Shown piece by piece: positions 10,471-22,248 of a DNA stretch of 64,000 bases. The notes beneath the pieces are model-generated. The model did no database searches and had not been told where the DNA came from. It worked only from the letters and a program-made list of their open reading frames with translations. Each line of letters opens with the position of its first letter. Positions within the stretch are counted from its first letter, which is position 1. Both the position numbers and the translations under genes were made by a program. The stretch is from Gonocerus acuteangulatus (Eukaryota; Arthropoda; Insecta; Hemiptera; Coreidae), in contig OX328128.1 in assembly GCA_946811695.1 (NCBI GenBank), positions 72,477,503-72,541,502 on the forward strand, in the 5' to 3' direction.

Positions 10471-12738
10471 TCTTGATTATTGGAAGGTAGTAGTAGTAGT
10501 ACTCTGAAGAGAAAAGGACAGCACAATAGGTCGTATTGGCTGTGGTGCACTGTCATGAGGACAGCTTTAGATTAGTGTATTGTACCTGAGATATATTGTG
10601 CGTTGTTAAGCGGTCAATAACTTATAATTATATAACTCAACAATGGAAAAAAAGTCCAATGGAAATACTGTTAGGCAAATAATCACTATTCTCTATGATG
10701 CCTCTTTAGGTGTTAGGATCTAACGAATCTAAACTAGCGAACAAACATATTCGATATATTGAAAAATGGTCATGTTTGATACTTTATTTAAGGCAATTCT
10801 AAAGAGGCTAGAGTTTCGACAATTTGCCACAAGCTGTATTGTCCACAATGCAAGAGTAAAACATCAAATCTGAAAAACGAGATTTTTCATATTCGATAGT
10901 TTGACATGGCAGGGACGATATGTGCACCAAGCAGGTTTCCTCTTGGGGCACTGGGCAACCCCCCATTTCAAGTAGCTTTCATGCATTATGTGGGGCTCTG
11001 TTGCAGGTGATTGCTACTTTTGGGGACTAATGTCCAATAAAACAAAAAAATTCCTTAGTAGCCTTGGAGCAGCACGAAGAACTCATCAATGGTCCCCTGA
11101 GAATACTTAAGAACCCACTGACTGGCCACCGATACCCAGTCCTTATCAGAATTGGTTATGAGCTTGCGCATACCGGGTACGTCTAAAGACAGCCAGCAGT
11201 TTTTGGCCGTTAATAAGTAGTTCTGGGGTCATCACATACATAGCATATTATACTGCTAACCTTCTAAAAAATCGAATAATAAGGTAACTACTGCAAGCAC
11301 ATCAAACAAGCGACAAGCTGTCTCCTGAGGTGCATTCTATTACCTCTTCTGTGGGGCCTGGCTTGACGCAGCATTGAGTTAAGTGGACAAGCATCTTTGA
11401 GTCAACCTACAGAAGATTATGCCGGGGCCATTTATGACAAAGCGAAAATTGGAGGGGTTGGTAACAAGGATCTGTGGGATTTTGAGGAAGATATTGACTC
11501 TTCTTTGTAAGGAAGGAATTCCTCCAAGAAAAACAAAAAATCCCGATTAGCAGCAACACTATCATCTTAGGGTGTTTCCATAACATTCTTATCCCTTGTG
11601 TCATTTGGAAAGCTTGAATGTAGATAACATGTTGTGAAAAAAAGTAAACACCTTCTACAATTAAATGTTGAAGGAAAGTGATTTTTTAGGCATCATTATG
11701 CGCAGTATTGGAAATTACTCACTCGACTTCTATAATAAACAATCAAAGATCCTTTCTTATTTTACATATCTTGTTTTACTGGAGAATTCATTTTACTAGT
11801 AAAATCAATTACAAAAACAACAAACCATAAAAAACTGAGGAAAACAAACATATAACCGCTCAAAGCGACGAAACCATCACTTCTGGAGTTTTAAGCATCT
11901 CTGACTGAGATACCCCATCAAAAATGACTTCTGTATGATTTTTGTAGAGAATATAGTAACCTTTTTAGTAATTATCTTCCGCTTGCTACTCAACCATATC
12001 AGAGATATCTAAGAAAAAAAATCGGAAATTTCCCAAACTGCTCTTGCCTGATGATTTTTTTTTATGTATTAAAAAAATACATTTTTTTAATACTTCCTTA
12101 ATTCCAAAGATTTTAAAAGAAACAATGAACTTCAACGAATGTATACACCATATTCAAATTGATTTATATACACATATAAATATAAATAAACGTGAATATA
12201 TTCGTTTAAGTTCATTGTTTGTTTACAATCATATTCAAAAATTCAAATTTTCCCTTGACTCTGGTCACACTAACATGGCCGATTTTAGGCTTCAATCTAT
12301 TTCGTTCACCCTCCCTCCACTCCCTACTAACTCAATGGTTTCTACATATGGAGGGAGGGAGAGAAGAGTAAAAAAATAAGGTTATAGGAAACTCAAAAAT
12401 ATACTAATAAAGTCATAGACAAAGAAAGAAACTATTCGCACAAGGGTGTAGGCCACCCTCCAACATTATAAGCTTAAGAGTTGATTATCCATTATTTATA
12501 AAAAAAAAAAAAAAAGATTGGTTAGTAGTGAAAGATTTCACTTTTCATAAAAAACTAAAATTACACTTTATAATTAATAAATTATATTTTTTACATTAAC
12601 ATCAAAAACTGCTTACACAATTTTGTTTTTAATATTTCAATAAAGAAACAAAAATAAAATTATTGCAGAAAATAATTCCGAACTAGGTTATTATTCTACT
12701 GTAGTAAGACGAGCAAGAATATTTATATAAAATACATC

Positions 12739-12803
<65 letters not shown>

Positions 12804-14300
12804 CATAGTACAAATATAAGATACATAAAAAATCTACAATGAGTAACAAGTAATGATTCTCAAAACTTTCAAGTCAACGAATCCTACGGGAGTCGTAAAA
12901 GCATAAATTTTAAGACCACTCTTCTGTATTGCTTTAATATATTAAATGTTTTGACACAATAAAACCCCCCAAAAAATACTATCATTATTTATTCTAAAGA
13001 TTTTCTCAGGATATAAAAAGGGTGATTTTTATAACAATATAATACAAATTGTAGAATAAATTTTGATATTCCATTGATTTCATTAAAAGTAATTATTAAT
13101 TTCTGATAAATAAAAAAAAAAATCCGACAATAAAATAATCATTTTCTATACTGTCTATGACTTGGGACATAGATTGTCAGAGAGCCTCTGCTTGATCTGT
13201 GGTAGGGGGAGTAAATTCAGTGTTATTTGGTGGTTTTTACACAATTTTGTTTATTCTATGGAGTTTTTATAAGCCTCTAACTCATCGGAAATAGATAAAA
13301 TCTTACTCTTATGTAAGGAGGTAAAATTATATGATCAAATATAGAACTGTGTAGCTCGGTAAATGCTGTAAACACTCAATATTTTTAGCCCATTTAGGAA
13401 TAATATAAAAATTACATAATTTTTATAAAAAAGACTATATAATATAAAACAAGAATCTAAATTTCAACCAATGATAAGCCAGAAGTTTTTTTGCCCAGAT
13501 AAAAGCCTTAGAATAAAAACAAGTTATTATTGATAAATAGCAACGTTTGAAATAATAACAATCATCAAAAGACCCATGAAAGAACGGGATTTTTCCAAAC
13601 ATCACATACCGCATCACTGTAAGAGCTGAAGACCGTTCCGAAAAGCCGTTATCAAAAGTGCTTCAAAAAATATAAATTTTTTCGAGAGAAATAGAAAGTC
13701 ACCGTAATATTTGATCAATCGTTGTTTTGTGCCCGAACCAAGAAAATTAGTTGACAAAGCAACTTCATAATTGGATTTTATAGAGAAGTAAAAGACACTC
13801 AAAGCGCTTCCTAAACCAAATTGACAGGAAACGAACAAAGACAATTTTGTCCCTACATAGAAAGGCTATTGCTCTCTATACAGGTCATGCAAAGATGAAC
13901 AAACATCTACACAACAAGAGCCTGGCTACAATCTCCCTGTGCGGGATAGAGGAGGATAAACCTAATCTGTGACCCTTTACACATAATCTGTGACTTACAG
14001 TACTCGCACGCAGGCACTTCATGCACTTTGGATCTGTGAGAATAACTGACCCGGGAAGAGATTCTGAGCTTACACCTCGGAAGATCAAAGGGTTCGTCAA
14101 GGATTGATGCTTGTAATTTGGCTGTCCATGTAATCTAATAAATTTAATTTCAAATAATTAACTGTAACCTTAAGAAATTAATTCTTATATATTATAATAT
14201 TGTTACACATCCAAAATTCCTTCTGAAAACATTGATTGTATAGAATATATTATGAATTCTTTATCATTTTTTTATTTTTGTTTTTAATGGTTATAATTAT
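10471..14300. other. Intergenic stretch between convergent genes
   Basis: No exon was found. About 11860-12260 resembles the dispersed repeat DR-A described at 19715 (words GTAGAGAATATAGTAACC, CAGAGATAT). An (AT)n array lies at about 12747-12800, and A-runs at 12500 and 13110. The remaining sequence is AT-rich and I recognise nothing in it. It separates the 3' ends of the zinc-finger gene and the MRGBP-like gene. Confidence 0.5.
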
Positions 14301-14306
14301 TTTATT
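14301..14306 (-). terminator. Candidate polyadenylation signal of the MRGBP-like gene
   Basis: TTTATT on the plus strand is AATAAA on the minus strand, about 220 bases after the TGA stop. In DNA this AT-rich the hexamer is weak evidence. Confidence 0.35.
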
Positions 14307-14521
14307 ATAATAAAAAGTTCTCTCCATTGGGAACTGTAAGAAATCTATTCTTGCTAGTGTTACTAAAACAGACATAGTACACAAAATGATGCTGATCACA
14401 TTAAATAAACCACAATTTCGAAATAAATATTTCTTAGTTAACGTCAATGGTCTATTGTTATAAAAATGTGTCATCGTGTCGGTCTACAAAAGACATGTGA
14501 CGGCGAAGATTGTGAGTCGAT

Positions 14522-14623
14522 TCAAGCTTTGGGCGTCTTGTTTTGATCGTAGATTTCTGGAAATTCTGACCTCGGCAGGAAGAAATCTCTTTGTGGGAAC
14601 TCCATTTCTCCTGACATTTCATC
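14522..14623 (-). CDS. MRGBP: MRGBP-like gene, exon 3 (last)
   Basis: Acceptor T-run then TAG ends at 14624. The exon enters in phase 0 with Asp-Glu-Met-Ser and reads 33 codons to TGA. It encodes FPQRDFFLPRSEFPEI, the F-x-LP block, then a short tail ending K-A. Confidence 0.78.
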   Translation of the reverse strand, partial: DEMSGEMEFPQRDFFLPRSEFPEIYDQNKTPKA

Positions 14624-15535
14624 CTAAAAAAAAAAAATAAATATTAAATTAGATGAAAATAAAAAAACAGTTGTCAGCCTTATTTTTGAAATTTATGTAC
14701 AGGAAACCTGTGAATATATTTTAAGGCCAATTCATCACTACTGATTGTAAAATTGAATATCTATATATCCTAAATTATTGGGTTGATACATATATTCGTC
14801 AGGTATTATTTTGGATTGGAACCAATTATTATTATGTTTAAACATAGTTGGAGTTTGTGTGTTGTTAAAAACAAGATTTCTGATTGTGAACTAACATTCC
14901 AAAATAATGGAAGATATTTTGGATAACATAAAACTGTGGAAATAATTATTTATCTGAAAAAAAATGTTTTTACATTATTCAGTCAGCTGTGAACAACAAA
15001 TTCAAAATAGATTAACTTTTTAGTCCTTTGTGAGACATCTCTTCAAATTCCTAAGAAAATGCCAACAATTACCACTGATAAAATGTGTCCTCTAGATAAA
15101 AAAAATTGGTCCTCTTGAAGAAGAGGTATAATCTGGGACTAGACATGCGCGCCGAGGCTGAATTTACAGGCAGCGGCGCACTGGAATAAAATGGCCGGCG
15201 GCGGCTTGGGCTATTTTTTAATCCCCAACGGGAGAAGCAAAATGGTGAGTTTTAAGCCTTTTTTTAGGCGCAGGAACAAGAGTGGGAAATCTGGAACTCT
15301 AAATTGTTAGTCTATCAACTTATTAAAAATAAATAAGTTATTTTTGCTAGTTTGCAGTTTGAATCCTTCTCATTTCTTTGACACTGCACGTGGTAGTCAA
15401 AAAGAACCAGAACAGAAAAGTAACCAATTCATAAATGATTCTTAAAAACATAAATTCATTGCTTTATACATCTTACAGCCGTTTCCAGGACGGGACGCCG
15501 GGACAGGAGCAAGATACCAGAACGTTTGGCAAGCC

Positions 15536-15597
<62 letters not shown>

Positions 15598-17060
15598 TTC
15601 GTTATTTCACAGGCTCAAAAATGGTCCAATTTTGATGTACAATCATCTAATTTGAAACGTCAAGTTTGTTAACCTGCAGAATCAGAACATGGGTTTTGGC
15701 ACGAAATTCGTGCCAAAAAAAACGTAACGCATATGTTTTCAAGTTTATATGCATGCAAATACTTGCTTAATAGGTTCCTTATCATACAAAAACGAATGAA
15801 ACCATTTTTAAGGCGACATCTGTAACAGTTTTAAGATAAGTGGAACAAATATTTATGTACCTCATTTTCGGTTTGGGTATATGAAATCGTGGGGTTCCAT
15901 TGAAATGTGTTCTATTTGTTTAAAATTCATCTAAACTAAGATTTTGGTTACATTTGGAGTTAAGGAAGGATTATTTCGAAAAAAATATTTTATTAGTGGA
16001 CATGAAAAATGTTGGGATCTTTGTATTCTTTCGTAAATATCTTAAAATCAGTTGGAAAGTCATGGTAAGGGGAAGGTGACCATTCGAAACATTACTAATG
16101 TCGCTACAAAATGGTTCTGAAGCAATTTTTGATCGGAGAAATAAGGGCTTAAAACTTCGAAAGCGTTTGTTTTGTTCTTTTGAAGGGGGGGGGGGGGGTT
16201 CTGTTTATTTATCTCACTTTGTAATTGATGGTTTTAAATTTTAATTATCAGTAAAATTAGTCTTTTCGTAAAAGAAAGTAAGAAAATGAGAAACTTAATG
16301 ATAATAGTGTTTTCACAGGGTGATCGTTGTGGCGCCTTAAACTTCCTTCTGTTTGAGACTTTATTTTATATTTTTTAAACGAAACATCAAAACCTACGAA
16401 TAACTGTATTTATTCATTTACTAATGGCACTATAGATTTGAACGGAACCCCGCTAAGATGATGCAGTTCCAGCGAGTCGGACTTTTGTTTTCGTTTTGGT
16501 CTTCAATTGCGAGGTTTCCAAAATATCTCCCACAAAAGCTGTATTTATTTGTTTAGTTAAAGAGCTTGTTTATACAAAATTATTTTATTTACGCTTTTCC
16601 GATACAAACTTTGGATGGACTTGTGTGTTGCCCAATCAAATAGCACAACTCACAAGCGTTTACTTGATCAGAAGGTAAGCCCTAAATGGCGGCGGCTGGT
16701 CACCACGCAGTACAATCTCAGCTTTCCTCCCTTCGCCCACCTACTACACCCTTTCGTCCAGTATTGCCAACGAAATCGGCGCGCCGACTGAATAGCTCGG
16801 CGGCGGCGGCGCCACTCAAACCCGGCGTGGCGTAGCGGCGGCGGCGCCACTCAAACCCGGCGTGGCGTAGCGGCGGCGGCGCCACTCAAAACCGGCGTGG
16901 CGTAGCGGCGGCGGCGCCACTCAAAACCGGCGTGGCGTAGCGGCGGCGCCACTGCAAAAACCAGCGTGGAGTAGCGGCGGCGCCACTACAAAAACCAGCG
17001 TGGAGTAGCGGCGCCGGCACGGCGCGCATGTCTATCTGGGACATTTATAAATATATATGT

Positions 17061-17111
<51 letters not shown>

Positions 17112-17539
17112 CATAACACATTTGTGAGCCTTTTAATTTGTTCCTGATTATACCTTTTCTTCAAGAGGACCAATTTTTATTTTACAACACTCGTTTCTCC
17201 TTAGATGGCATACATATCTCCTTAACACATTCGGCCCAGCATCGTGGCATATGCGTCCGAGAGATGTGTTCTGTGGGCCTAGCATTGTGGCCTGTGTGTC
17301 AGGAGATAGCTTGCCTTTCTTTCCATCCCCACTACTCCGGGCCTTGTCCTAGACCCTTCGTATTTCGTTTGGGGCCTCATTACATTATTCCCAGTGAGGT
17401 TTGCGAGTCTGGTATCGTATGATACTGAATCCGCCAAAAACATTCCTTCAGCGGGCCCGCTGCCGTGGCGTACTTGACACTTAACTAAATTGTAATTAAT
17501 CCACTAAAAGTGCATCATTTCAAAAGTGTCTTCACTTAT

Positions 17540-17604
<65 letters not shown>

Positions 17605-20600
17605 TGCCGAAATAACTACAGTAGAACCTCTCATATCCGACCTTCCCATAACCGACTCCTCCCGATATCCGACCTAGTGCTCTACTGTCTGAACGTTGGG
17701 GGGGGGGGGCTGTTAAGACTTGAAAGAGTGAGTTATCTATATTATGCTTTGTTTTCTTGTCACAAACTGTCAGTTCTGCCGTGATTGTTGATGTGGAATG
17801 TACCCTGACTATAATCTTGTACTGTTCTGTATTTGTTAACGTCAATACTGTTTGTGTTTTCCCCCATTATCTATTTTCGACGAAATCCATCAAACCAGCC
17901 TTCAGAAGGCTTGGAAAAAGATTTGGCCATCATTGAAACAAGACGAACCTGAGACTAAACATGAACCGACATCGACAGAAGCAGATGTTGAAACAGACAC
18001 ATCCGAAACATTCAAAAATTGACAAGTTCATCATGATCTCCAGATGACAGATAAAAAAGAGTGGCTTGTTGAAGCTGATGTTTCAGAAGTAACCAATGAA
18101 GATCTCAACGACGAAGAAATCAACTCAGATGAAGACGAAACCACCAGTGACGACGTAGTGAGCCATTCTGCTGCTAAGGATGCCTTCGACGTAGCGCTAA
18201 AATACATCGAGCAACATCCAAATACAACCCCAATGTGGGCAAAAAGTGGAGAGACACTTTCGCAAAGTCAAGATTAACAAAATTAAAACAAAAATTCAAT
18301 AACTGAATTCTTTACATAAAGTGTGCTTAAATTTTGTTCATCTTTTCAAAAGTGTAAATGTTTGAAATGTATATAGCAACAGTTTTAAAATTAGAATAAA
18401 GTTGTATTACAGTATGTACTGCACATTATAGTTGTTTTTATAACTTTGAAAGGGTTTTTTTTTTTTTTTTTTTTTGCTCCTCCCGATAAAAGACCTTTTG
18501 GCTGTTCCGACCATGGTCCAGTCCCGTCAGGGTCAGATATGAGAGGTTCTACTGTATGCAAAAGGAAGACTTGGGCCCTGAAGGAAATCTTTTCGCAGCC
18601 ATCGGTCCTGAAAATATTGATGTACACGTTCAGTCCAAACCTCCAGGCAGAGACAGCACAGTCCAGCCCCACGGTTCGGACTGAATGGGTCTAGCACACA
18701 CACTATAAGTTAAACCGCAAGGCAGAGATTGAAAAGTCCAGATATAGTAGAGCCTTGGAACACCTGATTTCATAGAATCGTTCACCTTTATGTTATTTTC
18801 TATGAGTTTCTTCTCAAGTTATTATTATTATTTTTTAATAACTACATATTTTGCAACAGGGTCAATACCGTTTAATTTTATAACAAGTCAGCTCCTGCTT
18901 GTCAGACTCCTTTCTTTGATTTGCTATCACTTTCACCAATTATATTTTATTATTAAAACTTATACTCACCAACGCTTCGAAGTTGTAATATGTATGTAGC
19001 TTTTCTTTGACGATGCTTAAAGGCACCTCCTTCCCCGTTAAAGTCTTAAATTTCTCCCAGATTATAAGCATCATGAAGTGGTAGTTCATACCTGCAAAAT
19101 AAAATGTGGCTTTGAAATCGATGAACCATAAATAAATAATAATAAAAATAATGTTTGAAAAATTAATTTCACTGTTAAGCAAATTTAACAACCCATGAAA
19201 CACACCAGGAGCTGGTGAATAAGTAATTGTCTGAGGTTAGGGCGGAGATACCTATGAAAAAGCAAGATTTTAGGGAGTTAAATGCTTGTTATATATGTGT
19301 ATAAATGTACCCCATCGTGATCTGGAGGACTGGAGTTTAAAATTTAGGTTACCCAATTTCTCTCCTCCTCAAGTTTTCTCAGAAAAAATGATATCATCTA
19401 GTGGCTTTATACAAGGGAACGGACCCTCCCTAATCCCACCCTGCCTGAGCCTCTGGACCTTCATGGCCTGCTAAAAAAATGACTTTTATACTTGCTTATG
19501 TATATATTTGTATATTTAATATTTATCAGGAAGTACGCTCGTCATTTATTACGCCTGACTCAAGCTAGACAACATGATGAGAGGACTTACTCATAAGGAA
19601 AGCCTCTGAAGAGGTGTGACAAAAGCACAAAACATGTCGGGCTAAACATATCTAATAAAGTAGTAAATGTGATACAAGAGTGCACTGCTTTATCGCCCCC
19701 CTGCCAGAAAAGAAATAAGAAAAGTCCGACTCGCAGGAACTGCATCATCTTAGCGCGGTTCCGTTCTTATCCCTAGACTCATTTAGAATGATTAAAATAG
19801 AAGCTATTATTATTTTGGGTCCACATTTCTAGAAAGGTCTTGATTTACGATCTTACCTGGAAGGCTCGGCCAACCCTCCCTTCCCTAGGAAGGACCTCGT
19901 TAGGCAGTTGAAAAGTTATATCTTGGAAATCCATATCTCTAAAATTAATTTGTTTTCTTATTTTTCTTAACCTGTTTTATTTTCAAATACATTATCCAAC
20001 TATAAGCAATTAAAAAATAACAAGGAATAAAAATAGACAAAAAGAACAGTTCGAATAAGCGAAATCAATTACTTTAAAGTATTAAGCACTTATTTCTCCG
20101 ATTGACATCGCCTAATCAAAATTTTGATCAGAACCTTTTTTGTAGAGCATTTAGTAAGATTTCTAATGGTATTCTTCTGTTTACCAAGATTCTCAACCTT
20201 TTTTGAGATATTAAGGAAAGTATACAAAGTTACCAAAACTTTTTATGTCTGATAATAAAATATTTAATTCTAACCCTTCCTTAACTCCAAACGTAACCAA
20301 AATTTCAACGTATTAGTTTTAATGAACGTAGAACATGCAGAAAATGTTTCAACTGAATCCCATGATTCTAAGCACCCAAACCAAAAACGCTATTCAAAAA
20401 CTATTTTCCCAATTTTCTCAAAAACGGTTAAAGCTATTTCCTTGAAAATGGTTTCATTCGTTTTCCTAGCCCAAGAAGCCCACTTACACAACTTACAAGC
20501 TTATGAACTCAAAACCGTAAGCGTTACGATTTTTTTTTTTTTTGCGCGAATTTCGCCCGAAACGCCATCTTCCAGTGTACGGATTCTGCTGGTTAAGGAA

Positions 20601-20715
20601 CTTGACCTTTCAAATTAGACGAAAGATTTTTGTACCAAATTTCATCAAAATCGGACCATTCGTCTTCGACCTAGAGAGCGAACAGACAAATATATATAAA
20701 TATATTCACACACAG

Positions 20716-20768
<53 letters not shown>

Positions 20769-22248
20769 AATTTGAACCACCATCATTTTCGGTTTCTATG
20801 GGTTCTGAAACGCAAAATTTTCGGCACTTCTGGATTGCGTCATGAGATCAACCTTATAAGCGGGGTTCCTCCCTATGGAGGAGGGAGGAACCGCGCTAAA
20901 AGTGGGAAAATACATGTAAACACACACTATATATATATATATATATATATATCAGGTTGATATGATTCTTTGTCTTTTTCAGCACTTTCCTATGACCACA
21001 ATTTTAGATTTAAAATAAAAGAGCTGTTAAATAAAAAAGGTAATATCATTTAATTGAAAATTAAGATTTTTGTTGATTTCTTGGTACGTAAATATACCTT
21101 TCTCTCTCTCAATAACTATACATTTCACTAAAAAGCCCGCAAAATCTTTTTAAAAAAAAATCTGAGCTGTTAAGGATGAGTACATGAATACTTGGTACAG
21201 GTCTGTACAAAATCTTCAATATGGTGGTGCAACATGGCCGCCACATGTCAGTTTTATCTTCGGACCTGTTTAAATAATAAGAACAAATACCATTTAATTA
21301 TTCGCCCTAAGTTTAGAAAAATAGAGAATTTCATAAACTATCAGTTGTCTAGTGATGAAGGCTTTACCGATGGTTTTATTGTAGGTTTAATTATAATACT
21401 TTTATAAGATTTAACTTCATGAAAATGTATTCAAATACAACTCCATTTCTATAATACTACAACAAAATTTTTAAACACTTACTTCCCACCTAACTTATCT
21501 TTAAGTGATAGATGCCATCGAAATCCCTGTAAAGTTTCCTTTTAAAAAAATCTACAAAAGTTAAAGCCTAAATAGTCCTAAAGTTCACGAATTGTTATAT
21601 GAAATAGCCAAGCACAATAAAAAAAAAAATTAATAATATTCAAACAAGCCTAACAGGGGAAATTAAACATATCGAGACAGGACAGGAACAAGTCATTCAC
21701 AATTGTGTAATTAGCCCAAGAATGAACTATTACCGATGTTATAATGCCAAAATGCAGTAACTAGTTTTAATAAACATTTTCGAAAATAGAAAAACAAATT
21801 AAGAAGTCATATAATGTAAGTTGAAGTATTGTACATAACATGAAAATAATACATTCCTAATATCCAAAAATGTTTACTTTTAAATTATATACATAACATA
21901 GGTTAAAGTCCGAGTTTATTCTTTTAAATGAATATTTCTAATAAACTTATGTAGATATATTATTTATTCGCTATAGAAAACATAAATAAAACAAAATTAA
22001 AATATATACTAGGTATGAGAATATGGATTGACAACAGATGGTACGACTATCAAACGATTAAGTAATTTTATTCAGACAAAGAAATATGCGAAAACAGAAA
22101 ATGAGTACCAAAATGAATAAAATATATAAATACCGCAAGGTTTTAATCCATAAAGTGCGTATAAAAGCATCAATTCGTCATAAGGTTTCCACTCGAAAGG
22201 CTGTTGAACTTTCTCATCTTTCTTCAAAACCATTCCTCTCTTCAGCAT
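14522..22248 (-). CDS. MRGBP: MRGBP/Eaf7-type NuA4 subunit homologue (3 exons, 112 aa)
   Basis: Join, minus strand: 22248-22134, 19091-18970, 14623-14522. The frame is continuous, from ATG to TGA. Residues 18-44 (FEWKPYDELMLLYALYGLKP, then CGMNYHF), 52-79 (KF...GKEVP...NFEAL) and 93-103 (FFLPRSEFPEI) follow the order of conserved blocks in MRG-binding protein: W near the N-terminus, a KP-x-G-x-N-x-H-F core, K/R-x-V-P, Y-x-x-x-A-L, then F-x-LP. In the family this protein dimerises with MRG15/Eaf3 in the TIP60/NuA4 histone acetyltransferase complex in the nucleus. Human MRGBP is 204 residues; this one stops soon after the LP motif and lacks the charged tail. The Trp of the family's I-W-x-H-L block is Lys67 here. 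It may be a divergent paralogue rather than the main gene. Confidence 0.8.
15537..15594. repeat. (AT)n microsatellite
   Basis: TA repeats inside the 15140-17034 element. Confidence 0.95.
16790..17014. repeat. 35-bp GC-rich minisatellite, ~6 copies
   Basis: Unit begins CGGCGGCGGCGCCACTCAAA and ends CGGCGTGGCGTAG. Starts at 16801, 16836, 16871 and 16906, then two 34-base variants with CCAGCGTGGAGTAG. It is extremely GC-rich in an AT-rich region, and lies just inside the right terminal repeat of the hAT-like element. Confidence 0.93.
17060..17107. repeat. (AT)n microsatellite
   Basis: TA array just outside the hAT-like element. Confidence 0.93.
17545..17602. repeat. (AT)n microsatellite grown inside a MITE copy
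   Basis: In copy 1 the corresponding place reads only TTTTATATTTTTGCCG. Here it has become about 58 bases of TA before TTTGCCG. Confidence 0.9.
17619..18554 (+). mobile_element. Tigger/pogo element with transposase C-terminal remnant
   Basis: Ends are CAGTAGAACCTCTCATATCC and its reverse complement, flanked by TA (17617-17618 and 18555-18556); length 936. The plus strand holds a broken frame at about 17877-18277, with LQKAWKKIWPSLKQ, one in-frame stop, then an acidic stretch with VTNEDLNDEEI. This is the usual tail of Tigger/jerky DDE transposases. The catalytic core is missing. Confidence 0.88.
18970..19091 (-). CDS. MRGBP: MRGBP-like gene, exon 2
   Basis: Acceptor TTATTTTGCAG ends at 19092 and donor GTGAGTAT begins at 18969. 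122 nt, phase 1 in and phase 0 out. It encodes GMNYHFMMLIIWEKF, TGKEVPLSIVKEKL and YYNFEAL, the central MRG-binding fold. Confidence 0.83.
19595..19685 (+). repeat. Penelope-like 3' tail with decayed hammerhead-like motif
   Basis: CTCTGAAGAGGTGTGAC, AAGCACAAAACATGTCGGGC and AATAAAGTAGT follow the order CTGA-stem-loop-GAAA-(T)GTCGG-AATAAA seen intact at 28402-28438. A sister copy lies at 30685-30760. Confidence 0.5.
19715..20697 (+). repeat. Dispersed repeat DR-A, near-complete copy
   Basis: About 980 bases from GTCCGACTCGCAGGAACTGC to GCGAACAGACAAATATATA, running towards an (AT)n array at 20718-20766. Other copies or parts: 11860-12260, 15610-16485 (minus), 28675-29138 plus 29717-29900, 36105-36780, 43255-43420, 47545-47870, 62110-62620 (minus). 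No long frame. The ACAGACA-(AT)n end suggests non-LTR-type spread. Family name unknown. Confidence 0.75.
20718..20952. repeat. (AT)n arrays around a short dispersed motif
   Basis: TA arrays at 20718-20766 and 20928-20952. Between them lies TTATAAGCGGGGTTCCTCC and GCGTCATGAGATCAACC, which recurs inverted at about 39805-39870. Confidence 0.75.
20953..22133. other. Intron 1 of the MRGBP-like gene, right part
   Basis: AT-rich, no recognised element and no exon with acceptable borders. Confidence 0.45.
22134..22248 (-). CDS. MRGBP: MRGBP-like gene, exon 1
   Basis: ATG at 22248-22246. An in-frame TAG six codons upstream makes this the first usable start unless a further 5' exon exists. 38 codons plus one base, then a donor GTATTT at 22133, which is weaker than the others. 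It encodes FEWKPYDELMLLYALYGLKP, the family's N-terminal W and K-P block. The split Gly codon joins GMNYHF of exon 2. Confidence 0.76.

Larger units (their letters stand above)
15140..17034. mobile_element. 1.9-kb TIR element with 8-bp duplication (hAT-like)
   Basis: It starts TAGACATGCGCGCCG and ends with the exact reverse complement. It is flanked by the perfect 8-base direct repeat TCTGGGAC (15132-15139 and 17035-17042). An 8-bp duplication and TAGA-type ends suit hAT elements. It has no transposase frame. The interior holds an (AT)n array (15537-15594), a minus-strand DR-A copy (about 15610-16485) and a GC-rich minisatellite (16790-17014), so it is non-autonomous and mosaic. It sits in intron 2 of the MRGBP-like gene. 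Confidence 0.83.
17226..18613. mobile_element. piggyBac-like MITE, copy 2, interrupted
   Basis: Left flank TTAA (17222-17225), then CACATTCGGCCCAGC. It runs in parallel with the copy at 7115-7513, including AATCCGCC, CTTCAGCGGGCCCGCT and GACTTGGGCCCTGA. A Tigger element (17619-18554) splits it, and an (AT)n array has expanded at 17545-17602. The right end is decayed. Confidence 0.65.

Noticed and set aside
11407..11604. 65-codon minus-strand frame with a hydrophobic segment
   Set aside because: No homology I can name, no splice or promoter context, and surrounding sequence looks like decayed repeat.
16790..17014. CRISPR-like array
   Set aside because: 35-base units are directly adjacent with no spacers, in a eukaryotic intron; it is a minisatellite.
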